Origin: Lepraria neglecta
Lineage: Eukaryota; Ascomycota; Lecanoromycetes; Lecanorales; Stereocaulaceae
DNA: 64,000 bases
NCBI GenBank assembly: GCA_033220425.1
Contig: CM065649.1
Span: 2,976,001 to 3,040,000, forward strand
Direction of reading: 5' to 3'
Position 1 is the first letter of the stretch. Every line of letters begins with the position of its first letter. A model generated the notes under the pieces. The model did not search any database. It worked only from the letters and a program-made list of their open reading frames with translations, and was not told where the DNA came from. A program made the translations under genes and the position numbers. Positions 14,601 through 27,529 of this stretch are shown here, piece by piece.

Positions 14601-16707
14601 GTTTAATAGTTAGAACTATTAGGTTAATATAAGTTCAAAATAACCTATACTCTAGGAAAAGATAATAGTCGAGTAGATGCCCTTAGTAGGCGATTAGACT
14701 ATATAGAAGAAAAGAACGTTATAGAACGACTAATCCTAAAGAGAGAAGCGGACGGATTACTAGTACTATACTAGGTATTGGTAGCGACCCTTCGTATATT
14801 AGGACCTGATACGATAGATAGGATCGTAAAGGCCTATAACAATGATATATTTATAACAAACCTACGAAAGAATTAGCAGGATTTAGTATTACTCAAATAC
14901 TAGGATAAGACCTACTTACCTGACGTATACGTTGAAGAAGTAATCAGGGATCACCACGACGACCCTTTACAAGGTTACCCTAGAGTATCTAAAACGATAG
15001 AACTCCTAGGACGAGGATACGCGGCGCCGAAGCTTCGGGCACGCGTTGAACAATATATTAAAGGATATATCCAGTACCAGCAAAATAAGGCGGCACGATA
15101 CGCCAAGTACGGGCAAATATAGTTTACTCCTATACTAGAATTACTATAGAATAATATTATAATAGACTTTATAGTTAAGCTACTACTATCGAAAGATCCA
15201 GCTACTTAGGATACCTTCGACTCAATTATAGTTATTATCGACAAACTTACTAAGTATATAATTATAATACTATTCAAAGAAACCTATAAAGTAGATTAGC
15301 TAGCTTTTATACTACTCGACAAGCTAATAAGAGATTATAGTATACTAAAGTCGATTATATCTAATAGAGATAAGTTATTTACTTCCAACTATTAAAAAAC
15401 GCTAATAGCAGCGATTAGAATAAAACTCCGGATATCGATAGTATATTATCTATAGACTAATAGATAGATAGAACGTGTAAATCAAATAATAGAAGTATAC
15501 CTAAGATATTATATAAACTAGAAATAAGATAACTAGGTTTTACTACTTCTAATAGCACAACTAGTATATAACGATAAGCGGTTAGATATAACCGGACTGA
15601 TACTATTCTTTACTAACTATAGGAAGAATATAAATACGTTTCTATAACTAAGGGAAGGATCTAATATAGAAAAAGCCTTAGTTAAGGTAGAAGAGTTTAA
15701 GAATTTATACGAAGAGATATAAAGGTCTATTAAAAGCTCTAATAGTAAGTTAAAGGAATAAATCGATAAGAAAAGAAAGAATATTCCTTAGCTAAAAGAG
15801 GGGGATAAAGTATACCTCCTAATAAAAAATATAAGGACAACGAGACCAAGCAAGAAACTAGATTATATTAAGGTTAGACCATTCTTGATTAAACGGATTA
15901 AGGGGCCAGTTAACTATAAACTCTAACTACTACCTGACGCCAAAGTATATCCGGTATTCTATATCTTACTCCTAGAGCTAGTAGACTCTAGTATACCTCT
16001 CTAAGAAACGTTTCACTATAATATTAAGGAAGAAATAGAGTACGAGGTCGAGAGGATCCTAGATAGAAGAAATTAATTCTATCTAGTCAAATAGAAAGGG
16101 TATAACGAAACGGAAAATACCTAGGAACCTCTTAGGAACCTTATAGGGAACTATAGGGAACGTCTACGAGAGTTCTATTAGAGATAAGAGAAGACTAATC
16201 GAAGTTCTCGGGGGTATCCAGCCCGTCGGGGAGATCGAAGTGCTCGGAGCCGACGTTGAATATCAGGTCATTAGACGATATAGGAGCGACGTATTAGTCC
16301 TCCTCCAATTCTCTGATATTCTAAAGCTCCCGTTCTATAATCTTTTGCTTTTAATCTTTAATCTTATCGTATACTTTTTACAAGCGTAGTAGTTTAGATT
16401 AAGTCTCTTTAATCTTATTCTAGACTTGCTTTTAGTCGTTTTTAATACGATATATTTCGGTAGGCGATACCACGAGATCGCACTTCTTTCCCCCGGCGAC
16501 ACAGCTAGAATACCGATCGGATTCGGTACCTACCAAACACTATTTACCGCCAATAGTATATCGAGAGTAGGGACGTATCGTAATCTCAGATAAACCCTAG
16601 GCTAATTCCTTGTGGCGAATAGTAGGATTATAGGAATATTTAGTACGACGAGGAGGTATAAAGGATAGATAGTTTCTCAGGACGAGAAATCTAGAGGAGG
16701 GAGCTAG

Positions 16708-17131
16708 TATTAGAACCAGGGGTTCTAACAGGACTATCCTGTAGGACACGGTACTATAGACAGGACTAGCAACTGGAGCGATAGGCGCAATAGGAGCTGA
16801 GCGACCATAGCGACCATGGATGATGGGCGCTATAGGCGCAACGCGACCAAGGCGACCATGAAGGGCTTGGCATAGATTTCCTATTGCTATATATACGAGC
16901 ACTTGCTTACCACTTGGAGCATCGTGCTCAACTCATCTATTTACATCTAGTATCTACTACTTGCGATAGATCTCTTAAGCTAGGCACTAAACATATATAT
17001 CATCTGATTATATACCAGACCCGCTTAGTATATATTGAAGCCTGCTTCATACTCTTACTCTATTGCAAACCTATCCTAGTAAGAATCAATCTATACTACG
17101 GAACCGTCGGCACGCAACACGGTTCGTAACA
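16708..17131 (+). repeat. 3' LTR of element B (424 bp)
   Basis: Aligns with 3759-4182 over its full length, again with mostly C/T and G/A differences. The open frames seen across it on both strands are chance frames in LTR sequence. Followed by CTTTT. Confidence 0.9.
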
Positions 17132-19330
17132 CTTTTATACCTCTCGTATCCTTCGAATAGTTAACTAATAGGCCTAATTCGTTATATACTTGATCGAATT
17201 AATAGCTATATACGATAGCGTCGGCTTATAGTGCCAGAATGGCGAAGAAATCGTCTAAGTAGTATAATACTATAGCCTATAGTAATACTATAGTTATAAT
17301 CTAGTTAACCGCCTTCGCAAATAGGTTAAAGAGGAACGGTACTATACGTAAACTAAAGGGTAGATAGCGTTCTTTCCAGTAGAAACCATTATAGTAGAAA
17401 CCTAGTAGCTACTAGTCTAAAGTAGCTACTGGAATATAACGAAAGGCGTCTTTCAGGTCTCGCTTAACGAATTAAGCCCCTAGACCTTATTATAGCAGCG
17501 TATCTACGGCGTTATTATATATTATATACTCTAAGGTACCCTAATCGTAAGGTATACTATTATTAACTGAGCTGCCGTATAGAAACGAGAGGTTATAAAT
17601 GCGTCTCCAGCCCCTATCGTGCTTCGGGACCAAGCCTAGCGGCGAATAGACGTACCGGGGCTCCGTCTAATGGTCTACTTAAGTTAACTAGTTATACTAA
17701 AGCTGTTTTTGAAGGTCCGCAGTTAATATATCTAGTACTATACGTGCTAATTAGTAGTTTTGACTGAGGTATTAGATATCTATACCTCTATACCCGATTT
17801 TTGCCCCCTTCCGAAGAATAGCCGCTAGGGTCTTAGCGAAGGTTTGATCGGGGTGATTCTTTAACTATTTATACTAACTATCGACGCGTAACGGGCCCTG
17901 ATAGGGTAGATCTAGATCGGATAGATCGACGAGTAAGTATAGAAAACCTTCTACTACGTATAGTAGCGATATAGGTACCTGCGGGTACTCTAGGAGTTAT
18001 TCCGACTTAGAAACTCGATTTACTAGTAGTATTAAGTTAGCGTTATTCGAGGCCGAGTTAGCCCTTGAGCACGTATTCGCTAGGTAATTCTACTAATATA
18101 TAGAATAGATATAAAGATACCTGCAGCGGTCGCGTGGATAGTAGCCGCTATTGAATAATCTATACGTGAATAGGCCTGAAGAGGAGGATTTTAAGGTACT
18201 ACCACCTATATATAACCTAGTATCGCTCTGTACGGATATCCTTCGGACCAAGAGGTCTAAGTAGCATCTATCGTCGATCGACTAGGCTACTAGATCATCC
18301 TGGCCACTCAGGATGCGTATAGTAACGAATACGTGATAGTATGCGCGGATAGAGTCAAATTTATAGTATATATATAGCTCTGCAAGGCGAAGGCGGTAGT
18401 CCGAAAGGGCTACCTACAACCGTATACTTACTATAGGGTACGTATAGTAATAAACGGCCTGGCTATATACCTCGAAATACTATAGGAGATATACTAACCC
18501 GTTAGTCTCCTAGATTATATCGCTATCTATACGATTAGTATAGTTATAGGCTAGCTTTATAAAGTATTCCGTTTTAAACGTTCTAAAGAAGATTTACTTA
18601 AAATATTTAATATTAATAGTATAATAGCGCTTATAAAGACTAAAAAAGGGTTTCTTACCTTCGGTATACCTAAAAGAGACTATTAGGCTATCCCCCTCCT
18701 CCGAGTCTATACTAGAAATAGATAAGTAGCGATAACGATAACGGCGACGGTAACTATATAACTTATAGACTCGATAGCGATCCTAGTAATCGCGCTAGTC
18801 CTTTAGCGCCGCTAGGCGGTATTCTAACTCGCGAATTTAATTACGATAACTAGGAGGAGGTGTTTCGTCGATAAGGCTTAGGCTGATAGTTCCCGATAAG
18901 GTAGTAGATACCTATAATTCGGGGGGGTGTAGTATCCCTCCGAGTAGCTATTTTGGCTTGTTTACGATTCTTGGAGGAGGTTTTAGGGGCCGTCTTAGAG
19001 ACTTTCTTAGAGGCTTTCTTGGAGACTTTCTTGGAGGTAGCTGATTTACGTATAGCGATAGCTATAACTAGGTAATACTAAGGTATTTATACTTAGAAAG
19101 AGAGGGGAAGAATATAAGTATAGATAGGATAAAAGGATAGATAGACTAATATATATATACGCTTAATTGCTATGAAAAGAACTGCTATAGCTCTAAAAGA
19201 GATGAACTCGAGTAAAGAGCCAACTACTAGTAGGATACTTATACAAATAGTGCTCTCAGGAAGTACGGATCTCTCGCTATAGCCTATAGTTATAGCGTAT
19301 AGCTGAAACCGCATCTAATCATGAGATATA
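17132..19330 (-). mobile_element. Tyrosine-recombinase retroelement (element C), gag-like and reverse transcriptase part
   Basis: Continuation of the fossil at 2123-3758, separated by element B. Reverse-strand translation gives a reverse transcriptase at about 17.18-17.65 kb with the fingers/palm pattern LKDAFRYIP .. LLGFYY .. LPFSLR .. YYLDDFF, typical of DIRS/Ngaro RT and unlike the Gypsy RTs nearby. Further 5' (18.1-19.1 kb) is a gag-like region ending in a lysine/serine-rich stretch (about 18.99-19.04 kb). The right end near 19330 is approximate; it abuts the truncated element E. Heavily broken. Confidence 0.7.
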
Positions 19331-19351
19331 CTAACCTATAGTCCCACTATA

Positions 19352-22300
19352 GCGACTAGTCGAGGTATATATTACCTTAACTTTATATAAGGACGATACT
19401 AAAAGGTAGTCCGGCTCTATAGTTACTAGTAAGGGTTAGTAGGATAAAGAAGTAAGAGTTAAGGGAGGAACTAATATACTCTCTATCCCTCGGGAGTATA
19501 GTAAGTAGGTATATTTATTCGAGGAAGAGACGAATATAGAAGTATTATCTAAGTATTAGCTATAGGATTATAAAATCGAACTCGAACTTAGTAAGTAACT
19601 AATATTTAGACCTATTTACGTATTATTAGAAAAGGAACTTAAAGTACTTCGCGGGTATATTAATAAGAACCCTAAAAAGGGATTTATTTAAGAATCTAAA
19701 TTACTAGTAGGGTACCTAATCCTCTTTATACTAAAGAAGGATAGAAGCTTAAGGCTATATATTAACTATTAAAAGTTAAACGATATTATAATCAAGAATA
19801 GATATCCTTTACCTAATATTAGCGAGCTATAGGATTAGCTTAGGAAAGTAAAGATATTTACTAAACTAGATCTTAGAGGTATATATAATCTAATTTAAAT
19901 AAAAGAAGGTAAGGAATAGAAAACTACCTTTAGAACGAGATATAGCTACTATAAGTATCTAGTAATACTATTTAGACTTACTAACGTACTAGTAACCTAC
20001 TAAGCACTTATTAATAATATTATACGAGTATATTTAGATCGAATAGCGATAGCGTACCTCGATAATATACTAATTTATTCTAAGAATAAGGAAGAATATA
20101 TCAAGTATATATAGGATATCCTTAGATACCTATTATAAGTGAAACTTCTCCTTAAACTAGAAAAGTACAAGTTTTATTAATAGTCGGTAGAATTTCTAGA
20201 ATTTATAGTTAGTATAGAAGGTATTAGTATAAGCCTAGAAAAGATTAAAGCTATAGCGGAATAGCCTATACTATAGGATATTAAAGTAGTATAAAGCTTC
20301 TTAGAATTTACTAACTTTAATAGGAAGTTTATTAAAGGCTACTCTAAGAAAGTACTATCTCTAATAGATATTATAAGAAAGGATATTAGATTTATATAGG
20401 GAAAAGACTAATAGAAATTATTTAATATATTAAAGAAAGTATATATAGACCTACTAGTACTCTATACCTTTTAGGCTAATATACCGGCCTATATTAAAAT
20501 ATATACCTCGGATCTTATAATTAGAGTATATCTATATTAAATAAAAGACTAAAAGTAGTATCTAGTTATCTACTATTTAAGGAAGATATTAGTAGTAGAA
20601 TAAAACTATAATATATATAATAAGGAATTACTTACTATAGTATATATATTATAGAACTAGCGAGTATATACGGAGAGCTACTTGGATCTAACTATCTTTA
20701 CGGATTATAAGAATCTTCTTAACTTTATAATAATAAAAGAGTTAAATAGGAGATAAGTTCGATAGTTAGAAATATTAGGTTAATATAAATTCAAGATAAC
20801 CTATACTCTAGAGAAGGATAATAGTCGAGCGGATACCTTTAGTAGGCGATTAGACTATATAGAAAAGAAGAACGTTATAGAACGACTAATCCTAAAGAAG
20901 GAAGTAGATAGATTATTAGTACTACTAGGTATTAGCTATAACCCTTTATATATTAGGACCTAATATAACTAATAGAATCGTAAAGGCCTATAATAACGAT
21001 ATATTCGCAATAAACCTACGAAAGGATTAGTAGGATTTAGTATTACTCAAATACTAGAATAAGACCTACTTGCCTAATATATATATTAAAGGAGTAATTA
21101 GGGATTACTACGACAACCCTTTATAAGGTTATCTAGGAGTATCTAAGATAATAGAACTCCTAGGACGAGGATATACGGTACCGAAGCTTAGAGCGCGCGT
21201 TAAACAATATATTAAGGAATATATCTAATACTAGTAGAACAAAGCGGCACGACACGCTAAGTACGGGCAAATATAGTTTACTCCCGTACTAGAATTACTA
21301 TAGGATGATATTATAATAGACTTTATAGTTAAGCTACTACTATCGAAGGATCTAGCTACGTAAGATATCTTCGACTTAGTTATAGTTATTATAGATAAAC
21401 TAACAAAGTATATAATTATAATACTATTCAAGAAAGCCTATAAAGTAGACTAGTTAGCCTTTATACTACTCGACAAGCTAATTAGAGATTATAGTATACC
21501 GAAGTCAATAATATCCGATAGAGATAAGTTATTTACCTCTAACTACTAGAGAATACTTATAGTAATAATTGGAACTAAGCTTCGGATATCAATAGACTAA
21601 TAGATAAATAGAATATGCAAATTAGATAATAGAAGCGTACTTAAGATATTATATAAACCTGAAATAAGATAACTAGGTTTTACTACTTCTAATAGTATAA
21701 CTAGCGTATAACGATAAGTAGTTAGATATAATAGGACTAATACTATTCTTTACTAACTATAGAAAGAATATAAATATATTTCTAGATCTAAGGAAAGGAC
21801 CGGATATAGAAAAAGCCTTAGTTAAGGTAGGAGAGCTTAGGGAATTATATAAAGATATATAAAGGTATATCAAAAGCTCGAATAGTAAGTTAAAGGAACG
21901 GATTAATAAAAAAAGAAAGAATATTCCTTAGCTAAAAGAGGGGGATAAAGTATACCTCCTAATAAAAAAATATAAGGATAATAAGACTAAGTAAGAAACT
22001 AGATTACGTTAAGATTAGACTATTCTTAATTAAATAGGTAAAAGGATCTATTAACTATAAACTCTAACTACTATCTAACGCTAAAGTATATCCGGTATTC
22101 TATATCTCGCTCTTAGAGCTAGTAGACTCTAGTATACCTCTCTAAGAGATATTCTACTATAACGTCGAGGAAGAAATAGAGTATAAGGTCAAGAGGATCC
22201 TAGATAGAAGAAATTAGTTCTATCTAGTTAAATAGAAAGGGTATAATAGAATAGAAAATATCTAGGAACCTCTTAGGAACCTTGCGGGGAACTATAGGGA

Positions 22301-23240
22301 ATGTCTATAAGAGTTCTATCGGAGATAAAGGAAGACTAGTTGAAGCTCTTAGAGGCTTCTAGCCCGTCGGGAAAATCGAACCGCTCGGACGAAGTATTGA
22401 ATATTAGGTTATCGGAAGATATAGGAGCGACGTATTAGTCCTCCTCTAATTCCCTAATATTCTATAGTACCCGGTCGACTATCTTCTTCTTCTCCTTTTT
22501 AATAGATTCGAACTATTTATAAAGGCGAGCAAGCCTCGCCTAGGCGTCTATAATATCGGACTATATTTTATTATAACGTTTTTTAATACGACGTATTTCA
22601 AGGACTAATACTATAAGGTTGTATTTCCTACTACTATCGACGCAATTTGAATATTAGTCGGAATTAGTATCTACTAGATATTGCTTCCTAGCAGCAGTAT
22701 ATCGGGAGTAGGGGTATATTACTATTTCGGATAACTTGCTAGCCAGCTCCGTTCTGCGAATAGCTTGTTTATTTAATTATTTAGTATAACGGGGTAGTAT
22801 AAAGGATGGATAGTTTCTCGGGACGAGAAATCTAGAGGAGGGAGCTAGTATTAGAACTATTGTAAAGGATAAAGGACTTTGGATAGGATAGGTAGGTAGA
22901 GCGATAAGCGTAATAAGCTTAGTACGCTCAAGAATAATAAGCGTAATGAGCGTAGTGCGACCAGTACGCTCAAGAAAGCCTTGGCGGGATTTCCTATTGC
23001 TATATATAGGAGTACTTACTTACTACTTAGAGTATCGTACTTAACTTACTTTATATCTTACCTTATACTTGGTTATATACGATAGATCTCTTAGGCTAGA
23101 CACTAAATATATATTATCTAATTATATACTAGACCCGCTTAGTATTACTTAAAGCCTACTTTATACTCTTACTCTATTATACTCTTATCCTAGTAAGAAT
23201 CAATCCAATACGATATACCGTACGTAACGTGTTCGTAACA
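19352..23240 (+). mobile_element. Ty3/Gypsy chromovirus, 5'-truncated (element E)
   Basis: Collinear with the second half of elements A and B: starts abruptly between protease and reverse transcriptase, then RT 19.6-20.1 kb, RNase H 20.5-20.85 kb, integrase 21.1-21.8 kb, chromodomain 22.16-22.28 kb, 3' LTR 22849-23240. No 5' LTR, gag or protease, so no target duplication can be tested. The pol part is closest in layout to element B, but the LTR is a distinct 392-bp type. Broken throughout. Confidence 0.82.
22849..23240 (+). repeat. 3' LTR of element E (392 bp)
   Basis: Ends GTTCGTAACA. The first half has its own short AAGCGTAAT/GTACGCTCAAG repeats; the second half is the part shared by the other chromovirus LTRs of the window. 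Confidence 0.8.
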
Positions 23241-23243
23241 AAG

Positions 23244-23402
23244 TATTACCAACTATATATACTAGTATTATATTATAGATTGATTCTTAATAGGAATAGA
23301 GGTATAACTAGACAAGAGTATAAAGTAGGCTTCTAGTAGTACTAAGCGGGTCTAGTATATAATTAGATAATATAAATTTAGTACCTAGCCTAAGAGATCT
23401 AT
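23244..23402 (-). repeat. Inverted chromovirus LTR fragment
   Basis: Reverse complement of the shared second half of the chromovirus LTRs (reads AGACCCGCTTAG on the reverse strand). It lies tail to tail with the LTR of element E and joins directly to the right end of an inverted R repeat. Confidence 0.7.
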
Positions 23403-23808
23403 CTTTCTTCTAATAATAGATTATAGCGAAATTCGGAGCAATTCCGCACTTGTAGCCAATGAGAATAGCTCTATACTTTCCCCCTCCCTGATAGTACGCT
23501 TTTCGGCCTAGCGCCTTCAACTACCAAAAGTTGAATTTGTATCGCAACTTCTTCGCAGGACTTCCCCGCGCTATATACGTTATATAATATCGAGATAATT
23601 TCATAAGTTTTGGAGTCAATTATTAGCTTGCTTGCGCATCAAGAATTTTTAGAATCGGCCCATTTGCGCAATAGTTATGAGCAAAAGATGCGTTTTCGCC
23701 ATGTTTTGCGGGTAGCGCAAGCTTAGTTGAATACGCACCGCAACTTCTTCGCAGCAATGCCCCGCGCTATATACGCTATATAATATCGAGATAATTTCAT
23801 AAGTTTTG
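23400..23808 (-). repeat. R repeat, inverted partial copy (R1)
   Basis: Reverse-complement copy of the right-hand part of the R family (compare 28200-28624): begins with the family's right end (reverse complement of TGTTATTAGAAGAAAG) and holds about one and a half tandem units containing the GCGAAGAAGTTGCG and CATGGCGAAAACGC motifs. The left half is missing. Confidence 0.75.
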
Positions 23809-23811
23809 AGT

Positions 23812-24057
23812 ATAAGGAGGTACTAGCCTATAGTAGTACTAGACTTATACCTAAAGGTACGGTCTATATAGGAGGTCCGCTACTATAAATCTTAGCGGCG
23901 CCCCGATAATAGAGCTCTTACGTATTAAATTATACTTACTTCTACTACTACTACTATTATTAACTATTAAACTATTAATATTATTTTACGATAACTCCGT
24001 GATAGCTCTACTTACTTAGGAATCGAGAATCGTTATAACAAGATAATCTATTATTAA
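23812..24057 (-). repeat. Leader segment of the K-type LTR element, separated copy
   Basis: About 190 bp (to near 24000) match 44468-44693, where the same segment directly follows an LTR on the reverse strand, so this looks like a 5' leader fragment. It includes a short run of TAC/TAT triplets. The following 55 bases up to the R repeat match nothing else here. Confidence 0.55.
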
Positions 24058-25754
24058 CAAGTGAGTGCCCGTAATCTTCACAGAAGATTACCGTAAAAAC
24101 TACTATATCTCGCTTATTTTATACTCAATTTAGAAAATTGAAGCCTAATTAGAAAGCCCGCTATTTATAGTATATTATATATATATAAAGTTAAGCCCTA
24201 ACCCTAATATATTAAAAGTTATTAAGGGTTAAATATTTGAGTGCTCCGGAGGCACTTCGGGGGTGACTGCGGGGGCAGCTTCAGGGAACTCTGCAGCCAA
24301 AAACATGTTTTTTGAGCTTTCCTTAGCCAAATCTCAGCTAAATTTCAAAATTCGAACGGCGTTGGAAAGCGCATGCTTGGTTCTAAAACTTATAAAATTA
24401 TGACGATATCATATGACGTATATAGCGCGGGGCATTGCTGCGAAGAAGTTGCTATGCGCATTCAACTTTTGAGGCATTTGCCATAAGCATGCGCTGCCCA
24501 TAAAACATAGCGAAAACACTTCTTTTGCTCATAACTTTTGCGCAAATGGACCGATTTTGAAAATTCTGACGGTTTTAGAAAGCGCATACTTGGTTCTAAA
24601 ACTTATGAAATCATCTAGATATCATATGATGTATGTGGCGCGGGGCATTGCTGCGAAGAAGTTGCGGTGCGCATTCAACTTTTGATGTTCTAGGGGTCCG
24701 GGGGACGCCAAGCTCAATGCTTGGCATGAGCTTGTGCTGCCCGCAAAAACATGGCGAAAACGCTTCTTTTGCTCATAACTTTTGCGCAAATGGACCGATT
24801 TTGAAAATTTTGATGGTGTTCGAAAGTGCATGCTTGGTTCCAAGACTTATGAGATTATCTCGATATCATATGACGTATGTGGCGCGGGGCATTACTGCGA
24901 AGAAGTTGCGGTGCGTATTCTCCGGGGGCGCCAAGCTCAATGCTTGGCATTTGCCACCGAGCTTGCGCTACCCGCAAAACATGGCGAAAACGCTTCTTTT
25001 ACTCATAACTTTTGCGCAAATGGACCGATTTTGAAAATTTTGACGGTGTTGGAAAGCGCATGCTTGGTTCCAAAACTCATAAAATTATGACGATATCATA
25101 TGACGTACGTGGCGCGGGGAAGTACTGCGAAGAAGTTGCGGTGCGTATTCAACTTTTGATGTTCTAGGGGTCCGGGGGCCACTGAGCTTGTACTGCCCGC
25201 AAAGACATGGCGAAAACGCTTCTTTTGCTCATAACTTTTGCCTAAATGGACCGATTTTGAAAATTTTGACGGTGTTGGAAAGTGCATGCTTGGTTCGAAA
25301 ACTCATAAAATTATAACGATATCATATGACGTACGTGGCGCGGGGAAGTACTGCGAAGAAGTTGCGGTGCGTATTCAACTTTTGATGTTCCAGGGTCCCG
25401 GGGCGCCAAGCTCAATGCTTGGCATTTGCCACCGAGCTCGCGCTGGCAGTAAAACATAGCGAAAACGCTTCTTTTGCTTATAACTATTGCGCAAATGGGC
25501 CGATTCTAAAAATTCTTGATGCGCAAGCAAGCTAATGATTAACTCCAAAACTTTTGAGATTATCTCGATATCATATGACGTATGTGGCGTTGCGCATTGC
25601 TGCGAAGAAATACGCTGCGTATTTCGATTTTGATGTTCTTGCTTGGCGGCGCTAACCGGAGAAGGTAGTATCAGGGGTAATATAGGAGCACTTTTATTGG
25701 CTGCAAGTGCGGAATGCCTCCGAAAGTCCTCATAATCTGTTATTAGAAGAAGAT
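24058..25754 (+). repeat. R repeat, longest copy (R2), about five tandem units
   Basis: Left end carries a perfect 9-bp hairpin (GTAATCTTC / GAAGATTAC, loop ACA) at about 24070-24090, then about 280 bp of AT-rich sequence, then tandem units. The motif ATAACTxTTGCG recurs at about 24531, 24775, 25005, 25231 and 25480, giving unit lengths of about 244, 230, 226 and 249 bp. Each unit has a GC-rich core (GGCGCGGGG, GCGAAGAAGTTGCG, GGGGGCGCCAAGC) and an exchangeable stretch. The right end reads TGTTATTAGAAGAA. Open frames on both strands (e.g. 24633-25034, 25096-25287) follow the repeat period and resemble no known protein, so this is annotated as repeat and not as genes. Confidence 0.8.
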
Positions 25755-26194
25755 TAGAGTCTATACCTACTAAAGGAATATTAGATTATAGGGTATATAC
25801 TATAAGTAGTAGGAGTTATAAAGGAAGAAAGTAAAAGGGGAATCCGCAGGGTTTTAATATAGCGATAGTAGTTAGCTAGTATTACACGATAATTCACTTC
25901 GAAATAAATTTACCTTATAATTTCGTTATAGCGATAGCGGTTAGCTAACGTTATACGACATTTACTTCGAAATAAATTCACCTTATAATTTCGTTATTTC
26001 GATAGTAGATATACTCGTATTATCTCAGAGCTTATATAAAGTAGGGACTCTTTTCCCTCCTTTTTCCTATTAGGTTTTAGAAGGTTTTTAATAAGCTCTA
26101 TCTAATAACTATCTAGCCTCTCTACTATATATACGCCGTGAAGGCGCGCCGCTATAGCTTTATACTAGAGGGCTAGTACTTAAGGGGGGAGATA
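25755..26194 (+). mobile_element. 3' internal tail of a K-type LTR element
   Basis: TA-rich sequence leading to a purine run (AAGGGGGGAGATA, about 26182-26194) directly before the LTR at 26195, the usual place of a polypurine tract. It contains a near-perfect 67-68-bp tandem duplication (25860-25928 and 25929-25995). No protein domain could be read. Confidence 0.5.
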
Positions 26195-26646
26195 ATTATA
26201 ATACTAACTATTATATTAGGAGGGTCTATCTTATTAGTAAAGTTATTCTAATATCTCCTAGTACGCGGAGCGCCGGAGTAGATCGGGATAATATTCGATC
26301 GACTTGGTAGATATCAGGAGCTAGGCTCTTAGTAGTACGCTAGCTGCCTAATAGCGGCTATATATTACCCGTAGGAAGAAGCTTAAAGAGTAGTCTATCT
26401 ACTTCTTTCCTAAGGATCCTTAGTAATTAGTTCTAATATAGAACTACCTATACTATACTAGTAGTATAACTACTTCATATCTTTGAATACCTTTATATAT
26501 AGTAGCGTAGCAATAGCGAGAAGCTGAGCTATACTCCAATATCGTAGCGCTAGCGGGACGCAGTTCCTAGAGCGCAGCAACGGTCCGCTAGCGAGGAGCC
26601 TATCTCACGGAGCGAGAACGGCCCGCTAACGGGGAGTATACCTCAT
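26195..26646 (+). repeat. LTR of a K-type element (about 452 bp)
   Basis: Inverted copy of 44694-45146. Near one end there are three imperfect copies of a GC-rich block with CCGCTAGCG and CGGAGCG motifs (26548-26635). No target duplication was found, since both neighbours are truncated elements. Confidence 0.65.
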
Positions 26647-27529
26647 ACTATAGATACTAGATCTACGGCTCGTAAGCGTATCTAGTATACTAAGGCAAAT
26701 AATATTATAGACTATATAACGAGAGTCTTAGACTTTATAACCAAGTAATCTATTATAAGCTATAGGAGAATAACGGATTAAGCTAATAAGAAGCGGTCTA
26801 ATATTATATATAATAAAGGAGATATAGTATTCCTATCTAGTCGGAATATAAGTATAGAATATCTAAGTAGGAAACTAGATAATAAGATACTAGAACCGTT
26901 TAAGATATTAGATAAAGTTAGATCATCTTATCGCCTAGAACTCCTATATAGTATATAAATATATAATATCTTCTACCCTAGTCTACTACGAAAAGTATCT
27001 ACGGACCCTTTACCTAGTTAGCGAACGGAGCCGCCAAGACCTATTATAGTAGATAACTAGGAAGAGTAGGAGATCGACGACATCTTGGATACTAGACTAT
27101 TCGGTCGTGGCCGCTATCTATAGTTCCGGGTCCGATAGAAGAACGAGTAACAACCAGACCGTCAATAGTACTATACGGATAGCGGCGAATTTGGCAACGC
27201 TTAGGACATAGTCGACGACTTCTATACGCGCTACCTGAACAAACCAGGTAGTCCGAGTCGGCTATAGTCGCCTTACCTTCCGTATTAGGGACGATACTTG
27301 CTTGAAGGGGGGTAGTATCACGGCTTGGCCATTGCTTGCTTACTGTTGTTGCCGATACGCGTAGTATAGAGTATAGTTATCGAACGTTCGATTATCGCTC
27401 AGCGCTCATGGCTAGCGGCTTGGCGCGTCTCTAAGACGCGCAGGCTTTATATATCTATCTTCTCTCCTTAGATATATTCTTCTAGTTATATTACACCCCT
27501 ATCGACTCGCTCTAGGTAGGCCCCTGACA
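26647..27529 (+). mobile_element. Ty3/Gypsy chromovirus, 3' end fragment (element H, same family as G)
   Basis: Matches 43445-44327: integrase C-terminal part, a chromodomain-like stretch around 27.05-27.25 kb ending in a YTRYxNKPGSPSRL-like segment, then the LTR at 27316-27529. The 5' part is missing; its left edge is the K-type LTR. Broken in places but less TA-rich than the elements at 1-23 kb. Confidence 0.8.
27316..27529 (+). repeat. LTR of element H (214 bp)
   Basis: Same family as 41722-41931 and 44118-44327. It begins TATCACGGC where the other two have TGTCACGGC, and ends CCCCTGACA. It contains the GGCGCGTCT/AGACGCGC hairpin. Confidence 0.8.

Larger units (their letters stand above)
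3759..17131 (+). mobile_element. Ty3/Gypsy chromovirus (element B), interrupted by element A
   Basis: Complete in outline: 5' LTR 3759-4182, 3' LTR 16708-17131 (both 424 bp), flanked by the 5-bp target duplication CTTTT (3754-3758 and 17132-17136). Own sequence is about 6.6 kb once the 6.8-kb insert is removed. Parts in order: gag (4183-4885 and 11672 to about 12.7 kb, with a zinc-knuckle-like stretch near 11.83-11.88 kb), protease near 12.8 kb, reverse transcriptase 13.45-14.0 kb, RNase H 14.3-14.7 kb, integrase 15.0-15.7 kb, chromodomain 16.03-16.14 kb. It sits in the tyrosine-recombinase retroelement. Broken many times, RIP-like; older than element A. Confidence 0.88.

Noticed and set aside
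16597-17129. Open frames of 101 and 81 codons on opposite strands
   Set aside because: They lie in the 3' LTR of element B and have no counterpart in the other LTR.
1-23400. TA-rich 23-kb block as a centromere
   Set aside because: The composition is explained by RIP of identifiable retroelements; nothing in sequence alone marks a centromere.
24622-25459. Overlapping open frames of 60-133 codons on both strands in R2 (and similar at 28012-28614, 40614-41233)
   Set aside because: They follow the repeat period, occur on both strands at once, and the peptides are only repeats of the DNA unit with no known domain.
24058-25754. CRISPR-like array
   Set aside because: Units are about 230 bp, spacers are not unique, and the window is fungal.
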